Below are positions 9,529 through 17,545 of a DNA stretch of 64,000 nt, one piece after another. How positions within the stretch are numbered: position 1 is the first letter of the stretch; the number at the start of each line of letters is the position of its first letter. The stretch covers positions 1-64,000 of the forward strand of contig VFJS01000002.1 in NCBI GenBank assembly GCA_009885955.1, read 5' to 3'. A program made the translations under genes and the position numbers. The notes beneath the pieces were generated by a model that was not told where the DNA came from, ran no database searches, and saw only the letters and a list, made by a program, of their open reading frames with translations. Origin of the DNA: Spirochaetia bacterium. GTDB taxonomy: Bacteria; Spirochaetota; UBA4802; UBA5550.

Positions 9529-9669
9529 GCCACAGAGTCACAGAGGCACAGAGTATATTTGAATTAATTTTAATAGTATTACTAATAATGCAGTAAAAAC
9601 ATATTAATATTCATTTTTTATAAATTGAATAATTAAACACTTTTCTCTGTGTCTCTGTGTCTCTGTGGC
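9529..9669. repeat. inverted-repeat element, GCCACAGAG family, copy 2
   Basis: About 141 bp. The left arm begins GCCACAGAGTCACAGAGGCA and the right arm ends CTCTGTGTCTCTGTGGC; the arms pair over roughly 25 bp. The AT-rich core contains TTTATAAATTGAATAATT, matching copy 1 at 7025-7140. It sits between the sigma-factor gene and the convergent DUF2934 gene. Confidence 0.82.
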
Positions 9670-9703
9670 AAAGTTTTAAAGGTTTTTTCTAAACAGCTAA
9701 TTC

Positions 9704-9949
9704 CTATTTATCTTCCACATACATGGTTCTGATTTCCCTCTCGGCATCGTTCCAGTCCTTATCATGATTTCCATGTATCCCGCCCCTTTCAAGGTACAGT
9801 TCATAGGCCCTTTTTTTTATCATCTCGTCAAACACCGGCCCCGGGACTTTTATTTTCTCTTCTTTTTCATATTTATGCGGCTTCAAGTTTTTTGCCTGTT
9901 TTTTATTCTCAGGACTGTCTTTTGGAACAGTTAAGGTTTTTTTCGCCAT
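9704..9949 (-). CDS. small DUF2934-type protein
   Basis: 81 residues, lysine- and proline-rich at the N-terminus. The C-terminal half (IKKRAYELYLERGGIHGNHD, then DWNDAEREI) matches the DUF2934 pattern, in which a helix with RAYELYLERG is followed by a tryptophan and an AE-R-E helix. The function of the family is unknown. A GGGGG ribosome site precedes ATG 9949. It is cytoplasmic, transcribed away from the XRE-cupin operator region, and probably shares the 170-bp divergent spacer with it. Confidence 0.65.
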   Translation of the reverse strand: MAKKTLTVPKDSPENKKQAKNLKPHKYEKEEKIKVPGPVFDEMIKKRAYELYLERGGIHGNHDKDWNDAEREIRTMYVEDK

Positions 9950-10046
9950 ATCATCCCCCTTCTATTATCCTATTTTATCATCTTTGCAATACAAATCAAA
10001 ATAAAAATGAATAAATGAAAAAAATTTATTTTTTTAAAAAAAATTA

Positions 10047-10109
10047 TTGACAATAATTATCATACTTTAATCATACTTAAGCTTCTTAAGTATGATTAAA
10101 GTATGATAA
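10047..10109 (+). promoter_or_regulatory. promoter -35 and 53-bp four-site palindromic operator of the XRE/cupin gene
   Basis: TTGACA at 10047-10052 is a consensus -35 box. Directly after it, 10057-10109 is a perfect inverted repeat with 25-nt arms and a 3-nt centre. Each arm contains the 9-mer AAGTATGAT (or its complement) twice, 11 bases apart, giving four half-sites in all. The palindrome covers any -10 position and ends 13 bases before ATG 10123. This is what an autoregulatory operator looks like: a dimeric regulator bound here would block its own promoter. Confidence 0.75.
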
Positions 10110-10122
10110 AATTATATTTATT

Positions 10123-10710
10123 ATGAATAAAGAATCCATTAAACATAAATTCGGCGATAAAATCAGGGAAATCCGGGAGAGAAGGGGCATAACCCTTAAA
10201 AAAGTCGCTGATGAGGCAGAGGTAAGCGAAAGCCTTGTCTCTCAGATTGAGAGGAACAGGGTATCTCCATCTATTGATACTCTTCTGGCAATTGCCTCTG
10301 TACTTGAAATTGATATTGACTACCTTTTTAAAGACTATAAACAGAATAAAAAAGTTACTATTGTCAGGAAAAATGAGAGGAAAATTATAGGGATGGAGGG
10401 GGTGATCTATACGCAGCTATCCCTTCTTTCTGATTACAAGGACGACAATTCCATTGAAGCGCTGCTCATTGAAATTGATCCATTAAAGGAAAAGGGGAGC
10501 AATGTCTACGGCCATATCGGGAAGGAGCTGGGTTTTATTCTGTCGGGAGCGGGAGAATTGCTCTATGGCAGTGAAACATACGCCATCAATGAAGGGGACT
10601 GCATCTCCTTTTCATCGGACATCCCCCACATCCTCAGGAATACCGGTGAAGAGGCGCTCAGGGCGCTATGGGTGATTACCCCGCCTAAAATGTTTTTTAA
10701 AGAAGATTGA
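10123..10710 (+). CDS. XRE-family transcriptional regulator with C-terminal cupin domain
   Basis: 195 residues. A lambda-repressor-like HTH occupies residues 12-66 (IREIRERRGITLKKVADEAE, then SESLVSQIERNRVSPSIDTL). A linker leads to a cupin domain from about 115 to 190 (HIGKELGFILSGAGELLYG and INEGDCISFSSDIPHILRN), which binds a small effector in related regulators. There is no clear ribosome site between the operator palindrome and ATG 10123, so translation is likely weak. The gene ends 29 bases before the LeuC-type start, so regulator and dehydratase are probably one transcript, controlled by the four-site operator. Likely effector: a metabolite of the LeuCD-type reaction (inference). Confidence 0.88.
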   Translation: MNKESIKHKFGDKIREIRERRGITLKKVADEAEVSESLVSQIERNRVSPSIDTLLAIASVLEIDIDYLFKDYKQNKKVTIVRKNERKIIGMEGVIYTQLSLLSDYKDDNSIEALLIEIDPLKEKGSNVYGHIGKELGFILSGAGELLYGSETYAINEGDCISFSSDIPHILRNTGEEALRALWVITPPKMFFKED

Positions 10711-10739
10711 TATGAATGCATATAACAGGAGGCAGAAGT

Positions 10740-12032
10740 ATGGGCAGGACCATAGCTGAAAAAATATTTGATTCGCACAGGATCGACAATCCGATCCCTG
10801 AAATACACGTGCTCAGGCTGGATGCCGTATTCTGTCATGAAATAACCACACCCATTGCCATTAATGACCTTGTGGCAAGAGGAAAGGACCGGGTCTTTGA
10901 TCCGGATAAAATTAAAGCGGTAATTGATCATGTTTCCCCGGCAAAAGATTCAAATACCGCTGAACAGGGAAAGACACTGCGAAGCTGGGCAAGGAGGCAC
11001 GGCATCAGGGACTTTTTTGACATCGGGCGCAACGGGGTCTGCCATGCACTCTTTCCTGAAAAGGGATTTGTGCGGCCGGGGTTTACTATCATCATGGGGG
11101 ACTCGCATACGTGTACGCATGGCGCTTTCGGAGCCTTTGCCGCGGGCGTGGGGACTACGGACCTGGAAGTGGGAATTCTGAAAGGGGTCTGCGCATTCAG
11201 GACCCCTGAAACTATCAGGGTGAATATATCGGGGACACTTCCCGAAGGAGTATACGCAAAGGATGTTATCCTCGCCATAATCGGTAAAATTGGCGTTAAC
11301 GGCGCCACCAACAGGGTGATTGAATTTACCGGGCCGGTGATTGACGCCATGACAATGGAGTCGAGGATGACGTTGTGCAACATGTCCATAGAGGCCGGTG
11401 CAACATCGGGCATATGCCTTCCTGATATGACAACGGTTGACTACCTCTGGAGTTTTATCGGGAGGGATTATTCATCAAGGGAGAAGGCGCTGGAAGACTT
11501 CAAAAAATTTCATTCTGATCCCGATGCCGTTTATTCCGGGGTGATAGAGTTTGACGGCAGCGCGATGGAGCCCATGGTGACATTCGGATACAAGCCGGAC
11601 CAGGTAAAAAGTGTGCGGGAGATGGAAGGTACCGACATTGACCAGGTCTATATAGGCTCCTGCACAAACGGAAGGCTGGAGGACCTTGAGATAGCCGCAC
11701 AGGTACTCGAGGGGAGGAAGATCAACGGCAATGTCAGGGGCATACTCTCCCCGGCCACACAGGATATATATCTCAGGGCCCTTGAAAAAGGGATCATTAA
11801 AATTTTCATGGATTCAGGGTTCTGCGTATCCAACCCAACCTGCGGCGCATGCCTGGGTATGAGCAACGGCGTCCTTGCCGAAGGGGAGGTCTGCGCTTCC
11901 ACGACCAACAGGAATTTTAATGGAAGGATGGGGAAAGGCGGAATGGTCCACCTCATGAGCCCTGCGACTGCGGCAGCAAGCGCAATTTCCGGGAAGATAA
12001 CGAATTCGCCGATATTCAGGGTAAGGGGGTAG
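10740..12032 (+). CDS. leuC: 3-isopropylmalate/homoaconitate-type dehydratase, large subunit
   Basis: 430 residues from ATG 10740, which has AGGAGG nine to ten bases upstream; an in-frame ATG 24 bases earlier lacks a site. Aconitase superfamily: GDSHTCTHGAFG at 120-131, and the three [4Fe-4S] ligands at C308 (GSCTNGR), C368 and C371 (PTCGACLG). The short length is that of the two-subunit LeuC2/HacA branch. It isomerises a 2- to 3-hydroxy tricarboxylate or dicarboxylate with the small subunit encoded next. No leuA or leuB is adjacent, so 3-isopropylmalate, homoaconitate or a methyl-substituted malate are all possible substrates. It is co-transcribed with the XRE-cupin regulator upstream. Confidence 0.85.
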   Translation: MGRTIAEKIFDSHRIDNPIPEIHVLRLDAVFCHEITTPIAINDLVARGKDRVFDPDKIKAVIDHVSPAKDSNTAEQGKTLRSWARRHGIRDFFDIGRNGVCHALFPEKGFVRPGFTIIMGDSHTCTHGAFGAFAAGVGTTDLEVGILKGVCAFRTPETIRVNISGTLPEGVYAKDVILAIIGKIGVNGATNRVIEFTGPVIDAMTMESRMTLCNMSIEAGATSGICLPDMTTVDYLWSFIGRDYSSREKALEDFKKFHSDPDAVYSGVIEFDGSAMEPMVTFGYKPDQVKSVREMEGTDIDQVYIGSCTNGRLEDLEIAAQVLEGRKINGNVRGILSPATQDIYLRALEKGIIKIFMDSGFCVSNPTCGACLGMSNGVLAEGEVCASTTNRNFNGRMGKGGMVHLMSPATAAASAISGKITNSPIFRVRG

Positions 12033-12036
12033 GATA

Positions 12037-12561
12037 ATGAAAAATTTTAGCGGAAATATACTGTTTCTCGACAGGTCGGACATCAATACCGATGAAATTA
12101 TCCCGGCCAGGTATCTTAACGAGCTGACCAAGGAGGCGCTGAAGCCCTTTCTTCTTGAAGACCTGAAGCTCAACGGGTTTAACCCTGCCAGGGATATAAA
12201 GGGAAAATCGGCAATCATCACCAGGAATAATTTCGGCTGCGGATCCTCGAGGGAGCATGCGCCATGGGCCCTGGAGATGAACGGCATAAACCTGGCCATA
12301 GCCATCGATTTCGCAAGGATTTACCGGCAGAATATGTACAACTGCGGCATGCTTGCCGTTGAACTCCCCATGGAAACCATAGACAGCCTCTTTGCCAAAT
12401 ATGCAGGAAAGAGTGCAGTCATAGAGACAGACTTAAAAAAATCGGCCTTTACCATCAGGTCCGAGGGAGATACGGATATCATCCCCTTTGAAATTTCCGG
12501 ATATGACCGCGCCCTGATTGAAGCAGGCGGATGGGTGGAATATGCCGATTCCAAGTATTAA
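12037..12561 (+). CDS. leuD: 3-isopropylmalate/homoaconitate-type dehydratase, small subunit
   Basis: 174 residues, the usual length of the small subunit. NTDEIIPARYLNE near residues 18-30 is the substrate loop, and NNFGCGSSREHAPWAL is the swivelling-domain signature. The gene starts four bases after the leuC stop, so the subunits are made together. The residues after YL in the loop are N and E. As I recall, methanogen isopropylmalate and homoaconitate enzymes carry other pairs there, so the substrate should not be taken for granted. No terminator is clear after the stop. Confidence 0.87.
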   Translation: MKNFSGNILFLDRSDINTDEIIPARYLNELTKEALKPFLLEDLKLNGFNPARDIKGKSAIITRNNFGCGSSREHAPWALEMNGINLAIAIDFARIYRQNMYNCGMLAVELPMETIDSLFAKYAGKSAVIETDLKKSAFTIRSEGDTDIIPFEISGYDRALIEAGGWVEYADSKY

Positions 12562-12635
12562 GGGTTGTGTTTTGTAGGACAAAGGATTACAAAATTTTGA
12601 GTGTAAATACTACATAAAAAAAAGGGTTTGTCTGA

Positions 12636-12664
12636 TTGTATTCATTTCTAACCTGTTATAGTAT
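12636..12664 (+). promoter_or_regulatory. possible promoter of the small-protein gene
   Basis: TTGTAT at 12636-12641 and TAGTAT at 12659-12664, 17 bases apart, lie 75 bases before the 67-residue gene. Matches to consensus are partial. Confidence 0.3.
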
Positions 12665-12738
12665 GCTGCATGTTAGATGTATTCCGGTTTTCATGAACGG
12701 GATTCGCAGGGTCAGATTAATATAACAGGAGTAACAAT

Positions 12739-12942
12739 ATGGACAAGAAACTGCTTACCGATCTGGTGATAGCCGATATGAATATCAAGAGCAGAAGCAA
12801 AGTCAGTAAAATAAGCTTCAACGATGAAGTCCGGAAGGTTTTCAAGTTTTATCAGATAAATTCCTACTTCGACCTGATCCTCTTTGATACGGATAAGGCC
12901 ATGGAGCTGAGAAATCTGGCTGTTAATGAGCAGCTGCTGTAA
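12739..12942 (+). CDS. small hypothetical protein (67 aa)
   Basis: Not recognised. The gene has a strong AGGAG ribosome site eight bases before ATG 12739, which is the main reason to accept it. The product is charged and amphipathic (13 Lys/Arg and 11 Asp/Glu by eye), without Cys, signal peptide or membrane segment, and appears helical with a short strand-like FDLILFD. It has its own putative promoter, and is followed by the promoter and 5' hairpin of the methyltransferase gene. A small cytoplasmic protein of unknown role. Confidence 0.6.
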   Translation: MDKKLLTDLVIADMNIKSRSKVSKISFNDEVRKVFKFYQINSYFDLILFDTDKAMELRNLAVNEQLL

Positions 12943-12965
12943 ATACTTCCTGTCAAATTTCCTCA

Positions 12966-13024
12966 TTGACATACCTGCTGACTCTTTTAATTTAGAACGC
13001 CCCGCATGAGAACTCATGCCGGGG
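12966..13024 (+). promoter_or_regulatory. promoter plus 5' hairpin of the rRNA methyltransferase gene
   Basis: TTGACA at 12966-12971 and TAATTT at 12988-12993 with a 16-base spacer form a good sigma70 promoter. Transcription would start at about 13000, where a hairpin begins: CCCC GCATGAG AA CTCATGC C GGGG (13000-13024). The transcript would therefore begin with a stable stem, 18 bases before the start codon. This could protect the 5' end or modulate ribosome access. Confidence 0.5.
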
Positions 13025-13042
13025 TGAATCAATTGATTATAC

Positions 13043-14209
13043 ATGAAAATTATTCTGAAAAAAAATAAGGAAAAGGCCCTGTTCATGGGGCACCCGTGGA
13101 TTTTTAGCGGCGCATTAGCAAGGGTTGACGGCGGAATAGAAGACGGGACAATTGCATCTGTTGCCGATTCAGCCGGAAATCATCTTGGATATGGATACTA
13201 TAACAGCAGATCAGGGATTGCGGTAAGAATGCTCTCCCTTGGAGAAAGGAAAATAGATAAAGACTTTCTCAGGGAACGGATCACCAGGGCTGCAGCGCAG
13301 CGGGCAGGTGATCCCGGGCTTTCCCGGTGCAACTCGTACCGCCTTTTCTATTCCGAAAGCGACGGGCTTCCGGGGTTCATTGCCGACAGGTACGGTGAAT
13401 ATATTGTCATTCAATCGTTGACACTGGGAATTGAACGCCTTAAGAATGACCTGGTAGAAATTCTCATAGATATGTTCAAACCTGCAGGGATGTATGAACG
13501 GAGTGATCACCCCGGCAGGGCCCTGGAAGGCATGGAGGAATTCACGGGTGATCTTTCCGGCGCTACTCCCGATGAAGTTGAGGTAGAGGAGAGGGGCGCC
13601 CGCTTTATTGCCTGTATAAAAAGCGGGCAGAAAACCGGATTTTTTCTTGATCAGAGGGAAAACAGGTCCCTGGTTAAGTCCTATTCTTCCGGAAGGGATG
13701 TGCTCAATCTTTTTTCCTATACCGGCGGGTTTACTGTTGCAGCCCTGCAGGGCGGCGCCGCATCGGTCATTTCAGTGGATTCATCACGGGACTCCCTGGA
13801 CTGCCTTACAAGGAATGTCAAACTGAACAGCTGTACCGGGAATTCTGAAATAGTGGAGGATAATGTCTTTGATTTTGTGAGAAGCCGCGATATCAATAGC
13901 AGCTTTATCATTATTGATCCGCCGGCACTGGTGAAAAAAAGGGGTGATGTGAACAGGGGATCCAGGGCATACAAGGATGTGAACATGAATGTTTTCCGAA
14001 AATGCCCGCCAGGGTCCTACGTGCTCACCTGCTCGTGCTCACGGTACATCGACATCGGGCTTTTCCAGAAGATACTTTTTTCCGCCATGCTTGATTCCGG
14101 GAGGAGGGGGTCAATCGTCGGCAGGCAGTTTCAGTCAACTGACCATCCTGTTTCCCTGTTCCACCCTGAATCGGAATATTTAAAATCGATGCTCCTTTTT
14201 GTCGAATAA
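13043..14209 (+). CDS. RlmI-like class I SAM-dependent rRNA (cytosine-C5) methyltransferase
   Basis: 388 residues. The N-terminal 70 or so residues form a PUA-like domain (the FMGHPWIFSGALARVDG signature is typical). YRLFYSESDGLPGFIADRYG is the family linker motif, and GFFLDQRENRSLV and VLNLFSYTGGFTVAA form SAM motif I. SFIIIDPPALVKK is motif IV, and VLTCSCSRYI near residue 330 holds the catalytic-cysteine region. The best match in function is m5C methylation of 23S rRNA (RlmI, C1962 in E. coli). It is cytoplasmic. Promoter and 5' hairpin are described separately; a partial repeat of the GTAACTGCTCA family begins two bases after the stop. Confidence 0.85.
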   Translation: MKIILKKNKEKALFMGHPWIFSGALARVDGGIEDGTIASVADSAGNHLGYGYYNSRSGIAVRMLSLGERKIDKDFLRERITRAAAQRAGDPGLSRCNSYRLFYSESDGLPGFIADRYGEYIVIQSLTLGIERLKNDLVEILIDMFKPAGMYERSDHPGRALEGMEEFTGDLSGATPDEVEVEERGARFIACIKSGQKTGFFLDQRENRSLVKSYSSGRDVLNLFSYTGGFTVAALQGGAASVISVDSSRDSLDCLTRNVKLNSCTGNSEIVEDNVFDFVRSRDINSSFIIIDPPALVKKRGDVNRGSRAYKDVNMNVFRKCPPGSYVLTCSCSRYIDIGLFQKILFSAMLDSGRRGSIVGRQFQSTDHPVSLFHPESEYLKSMLLFVE

Positions 14210-14211
14210 TT

Positions 14212-14246
14212 GTAACTGCTCATTAATATTTATTTGCTCACGGATT
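14212..14246. repeat. partial copy of GTAACTGCTCA repeat element
   Basis: GTAACTGCTCA at 14212-14222 and TTGCTCACGGATT at 14234-14246 reproduce, in the same order and orientation, the left end of the complete element at 18806-18961. The right end is not seen before the next gene at 14306, so this is a half or decayed copy, between two convergent genes. Confidence 0.6.
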
Positions 14247-14305
14247 TTATTTTCAATATCCTTCGTATAGATTTTAATATCTGCAATTAAAATCCTAATA
14301 CAATT

Positions 14306-16147
14306 TTATTTTGAGTATAATGCGGAAATCTGATCCTTGTATTTTTCAACTACAACACGCCTCTTCAGTTTCATGGTCTGCGTCAGCATGCCATTGTCAA
14401 GGGTAAAAGGTTCGCTTATAAATATGAATTTTTTGGGGATCTCATAGGCGCCATATTTACCTTTTAGTGTATTTGTTATTTCATTTGTAAGAAAGTTTAT
14501 AACGTCGTCCCTTTTAATCATTTGATCATGTTTTTTAGCCGCATTCAAAGATTTCAATTCTATTTTTTCGACAGAGTCTCCATCAGGTAGATTATTTATT
14601 TTATCCCATTTATCCAGTGCCGCAAAATCCGGGATTACTATGCATACATTAAACTCATGCCCTTCCCCGTATATCATGGCGTTTTCAATGAAATGATTCA
14701 GCTTTATATCTTCTTCAATGGCTACAGGGAACACATATTTGCCGTTTTCCAGTTTATACTGTTCTTTAAGTCTACCGGTAATAAACAGGAAGCCTTCTTC
14801 ATCAAGGCGTCCGCGGTCACCTGTCCTGAATCCGCCGTCATGAGTCATAACTGCTGCTGTTGCTTCGGGCTTGTTATAATATCCCTGCATAACATTAGGT
14901 CCATAGATAATTATTTCTCCATCTTTCGCCCCCGGTTCGACTACCGATTGATCGATCACTATCCTGCATTTGTCCATGGCAGGGCCGATGCTGCCAATTT
15001 TGAATTTAGACGGGCAGTTCATCGTTGCCCCTGGTGAGGTCTCGGTCAATCCGTAAGCGTCATAAAGGGGTATTCCTATATCCCAGAAGAAGTGAGAAAT
15101 TTCCACGTTCATTGCCGCGCTTCCAGTCATGGATCTGGCTAATCTGCCGCCAAGCTTTGCTCTGATTTTTTTGAAAACAACCGCATCGGCAATTTTAAAT
15201 TTCAGGTTTGTTATAAAACTGGATTTTCCCTGTGCCGCAAGCTCGCGTTTTTTTTTTGCGCTTTCCACTCCCATAACAAACAATTTTCTGGGGAGTCCTC
15301 CTTCTTCGTTCATTTTCGTCCATAATCCATCATATACCCTGTTGAAAACCCTGGGTACGGCGACAAGGAAAGTCGGTTTTACCAGTGCTAAATCCTCGGC
15401 TACGGTAGTGGCGCTTTCCACGATACCAATTGACCCGCCCAGATTGCAGAATATGACAAGTTCCGCGAGTCCGAAGACATGCGCCCATGGCAGGATGGAC
15501 AGTGACGTTTCGTTTTCATTCATGTCTGAGAAACTGACCATCGATGAGTGAACATTGTTCGTTATATTGCCATGTGAAAGAAGTACGCCTTTCGGGTCGC
15601 CGGTAGTTCCCGATGTATAGATTAGGATGCATATAGCAGATTGTTCCGGATATGAGCTTTTTACTTTCCGGGATGCTCCTTTTTTTTCTATATCAGCCAG
15701 CGTATCTTGCCCTTCACCTTCCATGATAATAACTTTTTTTAATGCCGGTATTGAAGAAATGATATTTTTTAATTTTTCGAATATTTCTTTTTTGCTGATA
15801 AAAAGCACCTTTACGTTCGCGTCGTTAATAATGTATTTCCAGACTTGGATGAGCTCAGCCTCGTACATGGGGACAAACCGCGCGCCCAGGCCGCTTGCGG
15901 CAAAAAAACATACTGCCCAGTCCGTGCTGTTATTGGAGATGATGCCCACGGCGTCATCTCTCCCAATACCCAGCTGGCTCAATCCGCTTCTGACATTATC
16001 TACGCGTTTCCCGAAATCAGAATATGTAATCCAGTCATATTGTTTCAATTTTACATTTTTTGTCCCAAGATAAGGTCTCTGTGAAAATTTTGAAATAGAT
16101 TTTTCCAGTACTTCTACTATATTGTCCGGCTTGGTAAACTGATACAT
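14306..16147 (-). CDS. long-chain fatty acid-CoA ligase (AMP-binding enzyme)
   Basis: 613 residues from ATG 16147, which has AGGAGG six to seven bases upstream; the 22-codon in-frame extension has no such site. ANL superfamily: the ATP-binding loop IYTSGTTGDPKGVLLSHGN, then YDAYGLTETSPG and the hinge region FRTGDRGRLDEEGFLFITGR, with a C-terminal lysine context LKEQYKLENGKYV. It activates a fatty acid to its acyl-CoA via acyl-AMP, at the inner membrane face. The C-terminal part (LNHFIENAMIYGEGHEFNVC) matches the FACL/FadD15-like branch common in spirochaetes and deltaproteobacteria. A second synthetase lies in the Liv operon at 51969. Monocistronic; convergent with the methyltransferase gene. 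Confidence 0.88.
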   Translation of the reverse strand: MYQFTKPDNIVEVLEKSISKFSQRPYLGTKNVKLKQYDWITYSDFGKRVDNVRSGLSQLGIGRDDAVGIISNNSTDWAVCFFAASGLGARFVPMYEAELIQVWKYIINDANVKVLFISKKEIFEKLKNIISSIPALKKVIIMEGEGQDTLADIEKKGASRKVKSSYPEQSAICILIYTSGTTGDPKGVLLSHGNITNNVHSSMVSFSDMNENETSLSILPWAHVFGLAELVIFCNLGGSIGIVESATTVAEDLALVKPTFLVAVPRVFNRVYDGLWTKMNEEGGLPRKLFVMGVESAKKKRELAAQGKSSFITNLKFKIADAVVFKKIRAKLGGRLARSMTGSAAMNVEISHFFWDIGIPLYDAYGLTETSPGATMNCPSKFKIGSIGPAMDKCRIVIDQSVVEPGAKDGEIIIYGPNVMQGYYNKPEATAAVMTHDGGFRTGDRGRLDEEGFLFITGRLKEQYKLENGKYVFPVAIEEDIKLNHFIENAMIYGEGHEFNVCIVIPDFAALDKWDKINNLPDGDSVEKIELKSLNAAKKHDQMIKRDDVINFLTNEITNTLKGKYGAYEIPKKFIFISEPFTLDNGMLTQTMKLKRRVVVEKYKDQISALYSK

Positions 16148-16635
16148 GACATTCCTCCTGAAAAAAATATTTTTATATAAAATAGGAAACCAACAAGATG
16201 GCTGTGCCGTCACAAATTACCATGACAAATTGTTCGAACAATTTGCAAGTTATGAGTAGAAATTATTATTGATTATCCGGGAATGTCAAGTAAAATTCAT
16301 CTATCATAGGGGCCGAAATCAGAAAAGAAATACACCCATCCCGCGTCATATCGGACGCTTTGCTCGCGATGAAGGGATGGCTTCATGAAAGCAGGATAGG
16401 CCATGCGACAGAAAGTTTAATATTAAAAACTATTATATTTATTATTTATCTCTGACACCTTCTCTATCTGTTCAAACCGAAAAAATCATAATTTGATCTT
16501 CAAATAAACAATAATCTCTGGCACTAAAATAAAATTTGTTCTATTAAATTTTTTATCTCTGACACCTGAAAATTTTTCATATTCATTAATAAAAATCGTA
16601 TATAATATATATTGATTATTATAAAAGGAATTTAC
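16148..16635. other. 488-bp intergenic region with hairpin and RAYT-linked repeats
   Basis: It holds the upstream region of the fatty acid-CoA ligase gene on the minus strand, then a hairpin at about 16336-16380 with CCATCCC/GGGATGG arms. It also holds three copies of a short motif: TATCTCTGACACCT at 16447-16460 and 16554-16567, and ATCTCTGGCAC at 16514-16524. No open reading frame is convincing. From 16420 on it is strongly AT-rich and belongs to the RAYT module. Confidence 0.6.
16447..16567 (+). repeat. three ATCTCTG(A/G)CAC repeats upstream of RAYT
   Basis: The motif occurs at 16447, 16514 and 16554 in the same orientation, about 40-70 bases apart, and once in inverted orientation (GTGCCAGAGAT, 17214-17224) over the stop of the transposase gene. 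This layout, a RAYT gene bracketed by short REP-like sequences, is the usual one for the family. Confidence 0.7.
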
Positions 16636-17226
16636 ATGGCTAGAAAACAAAGATTATGCAGAGGAAATTTGACGTATCATACATTTTCAAGATGTATTAA
16701 TAAAATGAACATGATTAAAGATGATAAAACCAAAGACTTAATGATCACCGTAATAAGGGAAACCCAGGAAATCTACAACTTTGAGCTTTCGGGTTTCGAA
16801 ATACTGAACAATCATTTCCATTTTATCATAAAAACAATTATGGGAAGTGAGACAATATCAAAAATTATGCAGAGAATTAAGTCGGTATTTGCGAAAAGAT
16901 ACAATAAAATCCATGGAAGAATCGGACCATTCTGGAATGAGAGATTCGGGTCAAAAATAATCGATGATGCAATTGATGCTGCTTCATATCTGCTGCATCT
17001 GTTATGGTACATGGCATATAACTCATTCAGGAAAAATATGGTTAATAATCCCAGACATTTTAAATATGGCTCGATAAATTGTTATCTTGATGAAAATTAT
17101 AAATCAAAACTCAAGATAAAACTTCATGATGCTTTCATAAGCCTTGGCAAGACATTTGAACAGAGGATTAAAAATTTCATCATATATGAGGAAAATTATA
17201 TAAAAGGGCTATTGTGCCAGAGATGA
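16636..17226 (+). CDS. REP-associated tyrosine transposase (RAYT, Y1/TnpA_REP type)
   Basis: 196 residues from ATG 16636 with AAGGAA upstream. The HUH metal motif is N-N-H60-F-H62-F. The context is right: the opening ARKQRLCRGNLTYHTFSRC, then GRIGPFWNERFGSK. The expected catalytic tyrosine lies in the helix SYLLHLLWYMAYNS at 118-130. Such single-strand transposases act on REP sequences as a domesticated, usually single-copy gene. The gene is much more AT-rich than its neighbours and its 3' end forms part of a repeat, so it was probably acquired as a unit. It appears intact. Confidence 0.85.
   Translation: MARKQRLCRGNLTYHTFSRCINKMNMIKDDKTKDLMITVIRETQEIYNFELSGFEILNNHFHFIIKTIMGSETISKIMQRIKSVFAKRYNKIHGRIGPFWNERFGSKIIDDAIDAASYLLHLLWYMAYNSFRKNMVNNPRHFKYGSINCYLDENYKSKLKIKLHDAFISLGKTFEQRIKNFIIYEENYIKGLLCQR
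17214..17224 (-). repeat. inverted copy of the ATCTCTGGCAC motif
   Basis: GTGCCAGAGAT is the exact reverse complement of 16514-16524 and overlaps the last codons and first base of the stop of the transposase gene. It marks the right end of the RAYT module. Confidence 0.65.
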
Positions 17227-17545
17227 TTTGGATTTTACTCATAAGAAAATACGCGAATAGATGATAAAAGAAAGTTTATGAGCACTGCCTTAAAATTTCG
17301 CGCGCGCCGGAAAATAAAAAATATATTTTTTTGTATGATTTTATAATACTATCCATATTATTATTGTCAATTTGTTAATTATTTCAGGAATCCTAAAATT
17401 TTCTTGCTAAAAAAAGAGGGTTTTGTAAAAATTTATAGAATCATTTAATTTTTAGGAATGTATTTCGATTGCACAACATAACGTCTTGATAGGGCATACT
17501 GCATGTAAAGGGGGTTCAACGGTTGATAAGGACGGGAAACATCAG

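Noticed and set aside
10057-10109. Perfect palindrome considered as a replication origin or attachment site
   Set aside because: Its place at a promoter and its repeated 9-mers fit an operator; there are no DnaA boxes or integrase gene.
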